Assembly: GCF_023721795.1 (NCBI RefSeq)
Contig: NZ_JAMQYE010000001.1
Coordinates: 868,001-932,000 of the forward strand
DNA length: 64,000 bases
Direction of reading: 5' to 3'
From: Zeimonas sediminis
Lineage (GTDB): Bacteria > Pseudomonadota > Gammaproteobacteria > Burkholderiales > Burkholderiaceae_E
The position numbers and the translations under genes are program-made. Below are positions 56,853-64,000 of the stretch, one piece after another (position 1 is the stretch's first letter; each line of letters starts with the position of its first letter). The notes beneath the pieces are model-generated. The model had not been told where the DNA came from. It was given only the letters and a program-made list of their open reading frames with translations, and made no database searches.

Positions 56853-58340
56853 TCAGGCCTGCTCTTCGTCCTCGAACCAGTGCGCCCGGGCCTTCATGAT
56901 CAGGTCCTTCGCGCGCTCCTCGTCGATCCCGGTCGCCTCGGTCAGTTCGTCGACCGCCAGCTCGGCCAGCTCGTCGCGCGTGTGCACGCCGGCGTCGGCC
57001 AGCCTGGCCGCCAGGTCCCGGTCCATGCCTTCGAGGCTCAACAGGTCCTCGGAGGTCGTGCCGATCTTCTCCTCGGTCGCGATCGCCTCGGTCAGCAGCA
57101 CGTTGCGCGCGCGATCGCGCAGCTCGTTGACCGTGTCCTCGTCGAAGGCCTCGATCTCGAGCATCTCGTTGATCGGCACGTAGGCCACTTCCTCGAGGGT
57201 GGTGAAGCCCTCGTCGATCAGGATGTCGGCGACGTCCTGGTCGACGTCGAGCTTGTGCATGAACAGCTCGCGGATCATCTGCCGCTCGCTCTCAGCCTTC
57301 GCCTGCGACTCCTCGGCCGACATGATGTTGATCTGCCAGCCGGTCAGCTCGGAGGCCAGGCGCACGTTGCGCCCGCCGGTGCCGATGGCCAGCGCGAGGT
57401 TGTCCTCGTCGACGACCACGTCCATGCTGTGCTTGTCCTCGTCGACGACGATCGACGACACGTTGGCCGGCGCCAGCGCGCCGATCACGAACTGCGCCGG
57501 GTCCTCGGACCACAGCACGATGTCGACGCGCTCGCCGCCAAGCTCGCCGGTGACCGCCTGCACGCGCGAGCCGCGCACGCCCACGCAGGTGCCGATCGGG
57601 TCGACGCGACGGTCGTTCGAGTGCACCGCGATCTTCGCGCGCACGCCCGGGTCGCGGGCCGCGGCCTTGATCTCGAGCAGGCCCTGCTCGATCTCGGGAA
57701 CCTCGTTGGCGAACAGGTGCTTGATGAACTCGGGGGAGGTGCGCGACAGGAACAGCTGCGGGCCGCGGCCCTCGCGGTTGACCCGGTCCACGTAGGCGCG
57801 CACGCGATCGCCGACCCGCAGGTTCTCCTTGGGGATCATCTGGTCGCGCGGCAGCCTGGCCTCGACCTTGCCCGACTCGATGATCGCGCCCTCGCGATCG
57901 ACCCGCTTCACGGTGCCCGACAGGATCGGCTCGCCGCGGGCGAGGAAGTCGTCGATGATCTGCTCGCGCTCGGCGTCGCGGATCCGCTGCAGGATGACCT
58001 GCTTGGCCGCCTGGGCGCCGATCCGGCCGAGCTCGACCGGTTCGAGCTCTTCCTCGATGTAGTCGCCGACCTGGGCGTCGGCCACCTGCTTGCGCGCCTC
58101 GGTCAGGATGATCTGGATGTCGTGATCCTCGAGCTCGCCGTCGGGCACGACCAGCCAGCGGCGGAACGCCTCGTAGTCGCCGGTCATCCGGTCGATCGAG
58201 ACGCGCACGTCGCTGTCTTCCTTGAAACGCTTCTTCGTGGCCGAGGCCAGCGCGCTCTCGAGCGCACCGAACACGACCTCGCGGCCGACGTTCTTCTCGC
58301 GCGCCAGCGCATCGACCAGCAACAACACTTCGCGGCTCAT
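56853..58340 (-). CDS. nusA: Transcription termination/antitermination factor NusA
   Basis: 495 residues. N-terminal RNA polymerase-binding domain ([20 protein letters not shown]), S1 domain (about 135-200), two KH domains with [20 protein letters not shown] and [20 protein letters not shown], and two C-terminal acidic repeats, as in the long E. coli-type NusA. It starts 10 nt after rimP and ends 74 nt before infB, so it sits in the classical rimP-nusA-infB operon. Confidence 0.97.
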   Translation of the reverse strand: MSREVLLLVDALAREKNVGREVVFGALESALASATKKRFKEDSDVRVSIDRMTGDYEAFRRWLVVPDGELEDHDIQIILTEARKQVADAQVGDYIEEELEPVELGRIGAQAAKQVILQRIRDAEREQIIDDFLARGEPILSGTVKRVDREGAIIESGKVEARLPRDQMIPKENLRVGDRVRAYVDRVNREGRGPQLFLSRTSPEFIKHLFANEVPEIEQGLLEIKAAARDPGVRAKIAVHSNDRRVDPIGTCVGVRGSRVQAVTGELGGERVDIVLWSEDPAQFVIGALAPANVSSIVVDEDKHSMDVVVDEDNLALAIGTGGRNVRLASELTGWQINIMSAEESQAKAESERQMIRELFMHKLDVDQDVADILIDEGFTTLEEVAYVPINEMLEIEAFDEDTVNELRDRARNVLLTEAIATEEKIGTTSEDLLSLEGMDRDLAARLADAGVHTRDELAELAVDELTEATGIDEERAKDLIMKARAHWFEDEEQA

Positions 58341-58350
58341 TCAGCCTCTC

Positions 58351-59028
58351 CTAGAACCTGTAATCCGGCACCAGCCGAGCCCGCTCGATCTCGTCGAGCG
58401 TAAAAACCAGTTTCCTGACCGGCGCCTGCGCGCCGGCACTGCGCGGCGCCACGGCCTCGCCCGCCTCGCCGCCCGTGGCCGCCTCGGCCGCCCCGGCGAC
58501 CGCGGCCCTCGCTGCCGGCTCAGCGCCTTCCGTCATGCCCTCGGCCGCCATCACCGGCTGGCCCGACGACTTCGCGTTCGACTTCTTTCCGCCCTTCGAA
58601 CCGCCCTTCGCGCCGCCCTTGCGCCCCTTGCCCGGCGCGGGCTCGGGCTCGATCAGCTCGAGCCCGAAGCGCCCCTCGGGCTCGACGGTGATCAGCCCCT
58701 CGAAGTTGCGCCGCCCCTGGAAGGGCAGGCGCAGCCTCAGGCTCGCGCGAGCCCCGGCGAAGCGTTCGAAGTCGGCGGGCTTCTTCAGCGGCCGGTCCAT
58801 CCCCGGCGACGACACCTCGAGCCTGGAGTAGTCGATGTCCTCGACCGTGAGCAGGTGCGACAGCTGCCGGCTGACCTTCTCGCAATCGTCGATCGTGATC
58901 CCGGCCGGCGAATCGATGTACACGCGCAGCAGACCCTGCTGCGCATGCTCGACATCGACCGGCTCGTAGCCCATGCCGGCCACGGCCCTCTCGATGATCG
59001 CCTGCACTGTCGAAACACGACTGGACAC
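58351..59028 (-). CDS. rimP: Ribosome maturation factor RimP with an internal insertion
   Basis: 30S assembly factor. The N-terminal part ([20 protein letters not shown]) and [20 protein letters not shown] are canonical, and the C-terminal SH3 part ends [20 protein letters not shown]. Between them is an inserted segment of about 70 residues ([20 protein letters not shown] and a following Ala/Glu-rich stretch), so the protein is 225 residues instead of ~155. I chose the GTG at 59028: an upstream frame would run into the terminator at 59098. A second GTG at 59007 is possible. Confidence 0.88.
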   Translation of the reverse strand: MSSRVSTVQAIIERAVAGMGYEPVDVEHAQQGLLRVYIDSPAGITIDDCEKVSRQLSHLLTVEDIDYSRLEVSSPGMDRPLKKPADFERFAGARASLRLRLPFQGRRNFEGLITVEPEGRFGLELIEPEPAPGKGRKGGAKGGSKGGKKSNAKSSGQPVMAAEGMTEGAEPAARAAVAGAAEAATGGEAGEAVAPRSAGAQAPVRKLVFTLDEIERARLVPDYRF

Positions 59029-59097
59029 TTTCGCGCCAACTCCAGCGCCAACCGGCGCGTCGAACCTTACGGGCCCTTGGCGGTAAAACCTGGCGGT

Positions 59098-59127
59098 AAA
59101 AAAAAATGGGCTACTCGAGCCCATTTT
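59098..59127 (-). terminator. Intrinsic terminator in the rimP leader
   Basis: A perfect 10-bp stem (59118-59127 with 59103-59112) and a 5-nt loop, followed on the minus strand by a nine-base U run (59106-59098, overlapping the stem base). It lies 70 nt before the rimP start and about 125 nt downstream of a strong promoter. The other strand also carries a U-rich run, so it could act both ways. Confidence 0.9.
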
Positions 59128-59249
59128 CTTTGAGCACACCGACCGTCCGGACACGGCGCCCCCCGGATATCGGGCAAGCCGAAAACCAAGCCTGCCGACC
59201 CGACGATTGCGGTCGCCGTTGAGCCGCCGGTCAGGCGGTTTCCATCAAG
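59098..59249 (-). ncRNA. Structured leader or small RNA between rluB and rimP
   Basis: From the promoter at 59256-59285 to the terminator at 59098 the minus-strand RNA of about 150 nt can form: a CCGCC/GGCGG hairpin, a longer stem with arms GGCAGGC and GCTTGCC (extended by TCGGG/CCCGA), a CCGT/ACGG stem, and the terminator. An inverted repeat (59249-59257 with 59206-59214, nine bases identical) overlaps the -10/+1 region. No protein frame is convincing. It is either an attenuated leader of rimP-nusA-infB-rbfA-truB or an independent sRNA. Confidence 0.55.
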
Positions 59250-59255
59250 ACCGCA

Positions 59256-59285
59256 ATTATAGCCTGATCCGGGGCGTATCGACAA
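59256..59285 (-). promoter_or_regulatory. Strong promoter upstream of rimP-nusA operon
   Basis: TTGTCG (59285-59280), 18-nt spacer, consensus TATAAT (59261-59256). It is the best sigma-70 promoter I see in the window. It lies within the rluB-rimP gap. Confidence 0.75.
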
Positions 59286-59316
59286 CGCTTGCCGGGCGTG
59301 CCGGCAACGATCGTGC

Positions 59317-61200
59317 TCAGCCGCCGTTCGCGCCGCCGGCGCCGCCCGGCCCGCCCCGCTTGCCGCCGCGCCTGCCGCCGCGCCGCTGGCCGCCCGGTTG
59401 CCCGCCCGGCTGGCCGCCGCGTGGCTGGCCCGATGAAGCGCGATTGCCCGGCTGGCCGCCGCCCGCGCCGCCACGCGCGCCGCCCCGGCCCGGCTTGCCG
59501 CCGCCCGGCGCTGCCGCCTTGCCGCCCCGCCCTGCCTGCCCGCCGCGGGGCTTGCCCTTGGGGCCCTTGCCACCACCGGGCCTGCCCGCCCCGGGCTGGT
59601 CGAAGCCCCCGCCGAAGCCCGGACGGCCGTGATCCATCGGGCCGGTGAAGCCGCCCACCGGGCCGCGCCCGCGGACACCGCGAACGCGCTTGCCGCGGGC
59701 CGGTCCCGGAAGCCCGTCGCCGCTGCGCACCTGCCGGGTGATCCCCTCCTGGTGCGCGTTGCTGGAGCTGGGCTGCCAGTCGTCGTCGATCTCGTGCGGC
59801 GCGAGCTCGCGCTCTTCCTCGGGTTCGGCGCGGTTGCCGATCGCGTCCGCGGGATCCTCGTAGCCCTCGTCCCAGTCCATCTCTTCGCCGGGAGCCGGCA
59901 TTTCGTCCTCGTCGCGCTCGGCCTCGGCGTCGGTTTCACCCCCGGCGGCCCGGATCAGCCTGAGCAACTCGGCCACGTCGACCGGCGCGAGCTCGACCCA
60001 CCGTCCGCGCGCCAGCCCGCGCGGCAGCGCGACCGGACCGAAGCGGATCCGGGCCAGGCGGCTGACCGTCAGGCCCACCGCGTCGAACATCCTCCGCACC
60101 TCGCGGTTGCGGCCCTCGGCGATCACCACGCGGTACCAGGCGTTGGCGCCGTCGCCGCCGAGGTCCTCGATCGCGGAGAAGGCGGCCGGGCCGTCCTCGA
60201 GCTCGACGCCCTCGAGCAGCCGGGCGCGGGCCTCCTCGTCGATGCGGCCGAGCACCCGGACCGCATATTCGCGCTGCCAGCCGTAGCGCGGGTGCATCAA
60301 CCGGTTGGCGATGTCGCCCGACGTGGTGAAGATCAGCAGGCCCTCGGTGTTGAAGTCGAGCCGGCCGACCGCGACCCAGCGCGAGCCCTTCAGCTTGGGG
60401 AGGCGCTCGAAGACCGTGGCGCGATGCTCGGGGTCGTCGCGGGTGCAGATCTCGCCGGCCGGCTTGTGATACAGGAGGACCCTGGGCGGCTTCGACACGT
60501 TGCGGCGCTGGATCGGCCGGCCGTTGACCCGGACCAGGTCGTTCGGGCCGATCCGCTGGCCGATGTGCGCAGGCTGCCCGTTGACCGACACGCGGCCGGC
60601 GACGATCAGCTCTTCCATGTCGCGACGCGAGCCGAGGCCGGCGTCGGCCAGCACCTTGTGCAGTTTGGGATGATCCTCGTCGGCCAGCACGACCGTGCGG
60701 TCCTGCTTCGGGCGGCGACGGCCCTCGACCGCGTCGAGACCGACGGTTTCGCCCGAAGCCGAAACCGGCAGCGGCTCGGCGTCGGCCGGCGCGCGCGGCG
60801 CACGCTCCTCGTCGGGACGGCGGCCACGGCCGCGGCGCTGGCGGCGCTGGCCCGGTTCGCGCGGGCCGCCCGACTGCTCGCCGCCGGCTCGGGCCGGCTG
60901 TCCGGCCTCCGCCTGCCGGTCGCCCTCTGCCGGTGCCCGCGCCTCGCCGGCCTGCGGCGGCGCGGCCGACGCGTCGCCGCCCTCGGCCGCGCCGGCTTGC
61001 TCGCCCTCGCGGGGCTTGCCGGCCCGCCCGCGCCGACGCGGGCCGCGGCGGCGGTTGAACGGCGAACGGGGCGGCCTGCCGCCGCGATCGCCGCCTTCGG
61101 CGCCTGCCGCGGAATCCGCGCCGCCGGCCTCGCCGGAGCGGGCGTCGACGTCTGCGGCCTGACCGGCCTGGAAATCGTCGCGGGGTCGTTCTGTATTCAA
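59317..61200 (-). CDS. rluB: 23S rRNA pseudouridine synthase, RluB type, with long low-complexity tails
   Basis: 627 residues; E. coli RluB has about 290. The core (about 165-400) is normal: an S4 domain ([20 protein letters not shown]), catalytic Asp in [19 protein letters not shown], and [20 protein letters not shown]. The first ~165 residues are a Glu/Arg/Gly-rich region with RNRRRG-type patches; the last ~160 are a disordered tail ending in Gly/Arg/Pro/Gln repeats (for example [20 protein letters not shown]), like RGG RNA-binding tails. It overlaps scpB by 4 nt. It precedes the promoter of the rimP operon. Confidence 0.92.
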   Translation of the reverse strand: MNTERPRDDFQAGQAADVDARSGEAGGADSAAGAEGGDRGGRPPRSPFNRRRGPRRRGRAGKPREGEQAGAAEGGDASAAPPQAGEARAPAEGDRQAEAGQPARAGGEQSGGPREPGQRRQRRGRGRRPDEERAPRAPADAEPLPVSASGETVGLDAVEGRRRPKQDRTVVLADEDHPKLHKVLADAGLGSRRDMEELIVAGRVSVNGQPAHIGQRIGPNDLVRVNGRPIQRRNVSKPPRVLLYHKPAGEICTRDDPEHRATVFERLPKLKGSRWVAVGRLDFNTEGLLIFTTSGDIANRLMHPRYGWQREYAVRVLGRIDEEARARLLEGVELEDGPAAFSAIEDLGGDGANAWYRVVIAEGRNREVRRMFDAVGLTVSRLARIRFGPVALPRGLARGRWVELAPVDVAELLRLIRAAGGETDAEAERDEDEMPAPGEEMDWDEGYEDPADAIGNRAEPEEERELAPHEIDDDWQPSSSNAHQEGITRQVRSGDGLPGPARGKRVRGVRGRGPVGGFTGPMDHGRPGFGGGFDQPGAGRPGGGKGPKGKPRGGQAGRGGKAAAPGGGKPGRGGARGGAGGGQPGNRASSGQPRGGQPGGQPGGQRRGGRRGGKRGGPGGAGGANGG

Positions 61201-62018
61201 GTTTCCCTCTTGGGTTCGTTCGGCCCGGCGTCGTCGTCGGGTCGAAGTTCGGCGCCGCCGGCCTGGCCGGCAGCCCCTGACTGATCGGCGTGATCCGCTC
61301 GCGCCCGGGCGGGGTCGGTCGCCTCGGCCGCAACCGCGGCCAGCGCCTCGGCGAGCACTTCGTCGCCGTCGGCGGCCGGCTGCTGCTGGCCGGTGGCCGC
61401 CTGCTCCGCGCCCTCGGCCTGCCCTTCGGCAGCGGGCTCAGGCTCGCCGAGGTCGATCAGCCGCTGTTCGAGCGCGCCGGCCGCCTCGGTCGCCGCCGCC
61501 GAGGCGTCGGCCGACTCGAGCGGCGGCAGCTCGGACAGCGCGCGAAGGCCGAGGTCGTCGAGAAAGCGGCGGGTCGTGCCGAACAGCGCCGGCCTGCCGA
61601 TCACGTCCTTGTGGCCGATCACCTCGATCCAGCCGCGCTCCTCGAGCGTCTTGACGATCTGCGCGGACACGGTCACGCCGCGGATCTCCTCGATGTCGCC
61701 GCGCGTGACCGGCTGCCGGTAGGCGATGATCGCCAGCGTTTCGAGCACGGCCCGCGAGTACTTCGGCGGCTTTTCCGGATGGAGCCGGTCGAGAAAGGGC
61801 GCCATCGCGGGCACGGTCTGGAAGCGCCAACCGGTCGCCAAGGGCACCAGCGCGACGCCGCGGCCCTGCCAGTCGTTGCGCAGGTCGTCGAGCAGCGCCC
61901 GGATCGTGTCGGTGCCGAGCTCGTCGGCGAACAGCCGGCGCATCTCGGCCACGGTCAGCGGCTGCTGCGCGCAAAGCAGCGCAGTTTCGATCACGATCTT
62001 GGCTTCGTGAGTGTTCAT
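61197..62018 (-). CDS. scpB: Segregation and condensation protein B
   Basis: 273 residues from the ATG at 62018. Two winged helices: [20 protein letters not shown] and [20 protein letters not shown] followed by EEIRGVTVS, the family signature. The C-terminal ~80 residues are an Ala/Gln/Asp-rich tail. Partner of ScpA (20.5 kb). Its stop overlaps the rluB start (ATGA), so the two are coupled. Confidence 0.95.
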   Translation of the reverse strand: MNTHEAKIVIETALLCAQQPLTVAEMRRLFADELGTDTIRALLDDLRNDWQGRGVALVPLATGWRFQTVPAMAPFLDRLHPEKPPKYSRAVLETLAIIAYRQPVTRGDIEEIRGVTVSAQIVKTLEERGWIEVIGHKDVIGRPALFGTTRRFLDDLGLRALSELPPLESADASAAATEAAGALEQRLIDLGEPEPAAEGQAEGAEQAATGQQQPAADGDEVLAEALAAVAAEATDPARARADHADQSGAAGQAGGAELRPDDDAGPNEPKRET

Positions 62019-62396
62019 CGACGGGATCGCCCGTGCGCGAGAATCGGAAATGCCTGACCCGGCTGCGGGGCGCGACCGTGCGCGACTCCGGATTCGGCAC
62101 CACGGCGCCGGAACCGCTCGGCAAGGCTTGGCTGGTCGCCGCCCGGAGACTCGGGACCGAACGCCAGCGGCGATCGGCGAAAGGCGTGGTCGGTGGCCCG
62201 ACCGAGGAACGGCTGCCGACGCCCGAAAAGCGCGGGGCGGCGCGCCGCCTGTGGCGGAGCCTGATGCGCAAGGATACACGAACGGGCCGGGCGGCGCATC
62301 CGCCCGGCCCGTCGCGTCGACCCGTCGGGCCGCCCGTCGCGTCGGGTGGGGTCGCCCCCCCTCGCCGGCCGGCCCAGCCCGGCCGCGTCCGCTCCG
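62019..62396. other. 378-bp gap between the copper ATPase and scpB
   Basis: No gene seen. It contains the perfect hairpin at 62283-62311; the rest is GC-rich without a recognisable promoter or RNA. Confidence 0.6.
62283..62311 (-). terminator. Perfect 12-bp hairpin downstream of the copper ATPase
   Basis: Arms 62283-62294 and 62300-62311 are perfectly complementary, with a 5-nt loop, 86 nt after the copA stop. Only two U's follow on the minus strand, so it resembles an I-shaped terminator or a 3'-end stabiliser. Confidence 0.55.
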
Positions 62397-64000
62397 CTAA
62401 CGCGCCTTGTCGACCGGCCGCCAGCGGGACAACAGCAGCGCGTTGGTCATCACGCTGACCGAGCTCATCGCCATGGCCGCCCCCGCGATCACCGGGCTCA
62501 GCAGGCCGATCGCCGCGAGCGGGATCCCGACTGCGTTGTAGAAGAAGGCCCAGAAGAGGTTCTGCCTGATCTTGGCGTAGGTGCGGTCCGAGATCTCCAG
62601 GGCCGCCGGCACCAGCCGCGGGTCGCCGCGCATCAGCGTCAGGCCGGCCGTGTGCATCGCGACGTCGGTGCCGTTGCCCATCGCGATGCCCACGTCGGCC
62701 GCCGCCAGAGCCGGCGCGTCGTTGACGCCGTCGCCGACCATCGCGACCGTGTGCCCGCCCTGCTGAAGGCGGCGCACGTGGCCGGCCTTGTCGGCGGGCA
62801 GGACCTCGGAGATCACCTCGTCGATGCCGAGCGAGCGGGCGACCGCCTCGGCGGCGCCACGGTTGTCGCCGGAGATCATCACGGTGCGCACGCCGCGCGC
62901 GCGCAGCAGCTCGATCGCCTCGGCCGCGCCCTCCTTCGGGGCGTCGCCGAACGCGAGCAACGCGAGCACGCGCGCGCCCCCCTGGTTGCCCGCGTGCTCC
63001 AGCAGCCAGGAGACGGTCGCCCCCTCGCTCTGCAATGCCTCCGCGCGTGCCCCGAGCGCGCCGGGCTCCGCCCCCTGCTCGTCGAGCCAGCGGCGACTGC
63101 CGATCGACACGCTCCGGCCGTCGACCCGGCCGCCGACCCCCTTGCCGGGAATCGCCTTGACGTCCTGCGCCTCGGCGAGCGCGAGCCCCCGCTCGCGGGC
63201 GGCGTCGACCACGGCGCGCGCCAGCGGATGCTCGCTGCCAGCTTGCAGGCTGGCCGCCAGCGCGAGCGCTTCGGCGGTCGGCGCATCCGGCCCGCCGCTC
63301 GCCTTGCCCGCCGCCTGGCCCGCGGCTTCAACCGCCGCCTCGAAGGCCAGCAGCTTCGGCTTGCCCACGGTCAGCGTCCCGGTCTTGTCGAAGGCGACCG
63401 TGTCGACCCGATGGGCAATCTCGAGAGCCTGCGCGTCCTTGATCAGCACGCCGTGGCCGGCGGCCACGCCGGTGCCGGCCATGATCGCCGCCGGCGTGGC
63501 CAGGCCCAGCGCACAGGGGCAGGCGATCACGAGGACCGACACGGCCGCGATCAGCGCCGGCTCGATGCCCTGGCCGGCCAGCAGCCAGCCGGCCAGCGTG
63601 AGCGCGGCGATGCCGATCACCACCGGCACGAACACCGCCGAGACCTTGTCGACGATCCGCTGGATCGGCGCCTTCGCGGCCTGCGCGTCGCCGACCATCC
63701 TGATGATCCGCGCGAGCACCGTCTCGGTGCCCACGGCGGTGACCTGCATCACGATCCGGCCCTCGCCGTTGATCGAGCCGCCGGTCAGCCGGTCGCCGGC
63801 CGAGCGGCTGACCGGCAGGGGCTCGCCGGTCAGCATCGATTCGTCGACCTGGGTGTGGCCGTCGACCAGTTCGCCGTCGACCGGTATCCGCTCGCCGGGG
63901 CGCACGACCACCCGGTCTCCGACGATCACCTGCGCGAGCGGCACCTCGACCTCGGCGCCGTCGCGAAGCAGCCTGGCCACGTCGGGGCGCAGCGCCTGCA
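62397..64000 (-). CDS. copA: Copper-translocating P-type ATPase (5' partial)
   Basis: Exports Cu+ from the cytosol. Only the C-terminal part is present; the frame is open to the window edge and continues beyond it. Visible: actuator domain TGEP ([10 protein letters not shown]), the CPC metal motif in [20 protein letters not shown], phosphorylation site [11 protein letters not shown], nucleotide-binding HPLA motif ([13 protein letters not shown]), [16 protein letters not shown], and the last two helices ending in [13 protein letters not shown]. The [16 protein letters not shown] ending is typical of CopA. N-terminal metal-binding domains, if any, are outside. Confidence 0.93.
   Translation of the reverse strand, partial: QALRPDVARLLRDGAEVEVPLAQVIVGDRVVVRPGERIPVDGELVDGHTQVDESMLTGEPLPVSRSAGDRLTGGSINGEGRIVMQVTAVGTETVLARIIRMVGDAQAAKAPIQRIVDKVSAVFVPVVIGIAALTLAGWLLAGQGIEPALIAAVSVLVIACPCALGLATPAAIMAGTGVAAGHGVLIKDAQALEIAHRVDTVAFDKTGTLTVGKPKLLAFEAAVEAAGQAAGKASGGPDAPTAEALALAASLQAGSEHPLARAVVDAARERGLALAEAQDVKAIPGKGVGGRVDGRSVSIGSRRWLDEQGAEPGALGARAEALQSEGATVSWLLEHAGNQGGARVLALLAFGDAPKEGAAEAIELLRARGVRTVMISGDNRGAAEAVARSLGIDEVISEVLPADKAGHVRRLQQGGHTVAMVGDGVNDAPALAAADVGIAMGNGTDVAMHTAGLTLMRGDPRLVPAALEISDRTYAKIRQNLFWAFFYNAVGIPLAAIGLLSPVIAGAAMAMSSVSVMTNALLLSRWRPVDKAR

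Noticed and set aside
62397-63980. A complete copper ATPase starting at 63980
   Set aside because: The GTG at 63980 is in the middle of the actuator domain. The frame is open to base 64000, so the gene is truncated by the window.

Overview
The window is GC-rich chromosomal DNA (roughly 70% G+C by eye), densely coding, with no rRNA, tRNA, phage, insertion sequence or CRISPR array that I can see. Gene content and order point to a betaproteobacterium of the order Burkholderiales. Supporting blocks are rpsO-pnp, mrp beside metG, a DUF3460 gene next to scpA, two Bug-type (tripartite tricarboxylate) binding proteins, and scpB-rluB-rimP-nusA-infB-rbfA-truB-typA. The genus cannot be fixed from the sequence alone.

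Layout. 1-4.2 kb: a Nudix/metallo-beta-lactamase fusion (5' end outside the window), then pnp and rpsO on the minus strand with clear terminators. 4.3-7.4 kb: leucine biosynthesis, leuA, preceded by an unlisted leucine leader peptide and followed by a branched-chain amino-acid-type binding protein. 7.5-14.5 kb: dcd, then a tungsten aldehyde oxidoreductase operon (Fe-S subunit, W-cofactor subunit, FAD subunit, MoaD-like protein, small unknown protein), preceded on the same strand by a FecCD-type metal/oxoanion ABC transporter. 15-25 kb: housekeeping genes (mrp, metG, scpA, murB, yaaA) plus a SulP transporter, a PIN protein and an aminotransferase.

25-50 kb is an accessory and catabolic stretch: two Bug binding proteins, an OPT transporter, a serine hydrolase, a BenE benzoate transporter, a PdxA2-like dehydrogenase with a divergent LysR regulator, MFS and LysE exporters, a beta-hydroxyacid dehydrogenase, an SMP-30 hydrolase, and a long minus-strand gene string with a sodium symporter and DUF4824/DUF2157 proteins. 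Small-enzyme genes follow (RidA, DUF488, gamma-glutamylcyclotransferase, OGFr-like), then a LysR regulator, a SWIB protein with a histone H1-like tail, a patatin, a thioesterase and a sterol-desaturase-type hydroxylase. 50-62 kb is the translation/transcription block from typA back to scpB, with a strong promoter and structured leader before rimP. The window ends inside a copper-type P-ATPase.

The most interesting points are non-coding. Two hairpins, one followed by a U-run, sit between the W subunit and the FAD subunit of the aldehyde oxidoreductase and could set subunit stoichiometry. A 37-codon leucine leader peptide, apparently leaderless, lies upstream of leuA. A promoter plus about 150-nt structured leader with an intrinsic terminator stands before rimP-nusA-infB. 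A possible small RNA lies upstream of the ABC transporter.
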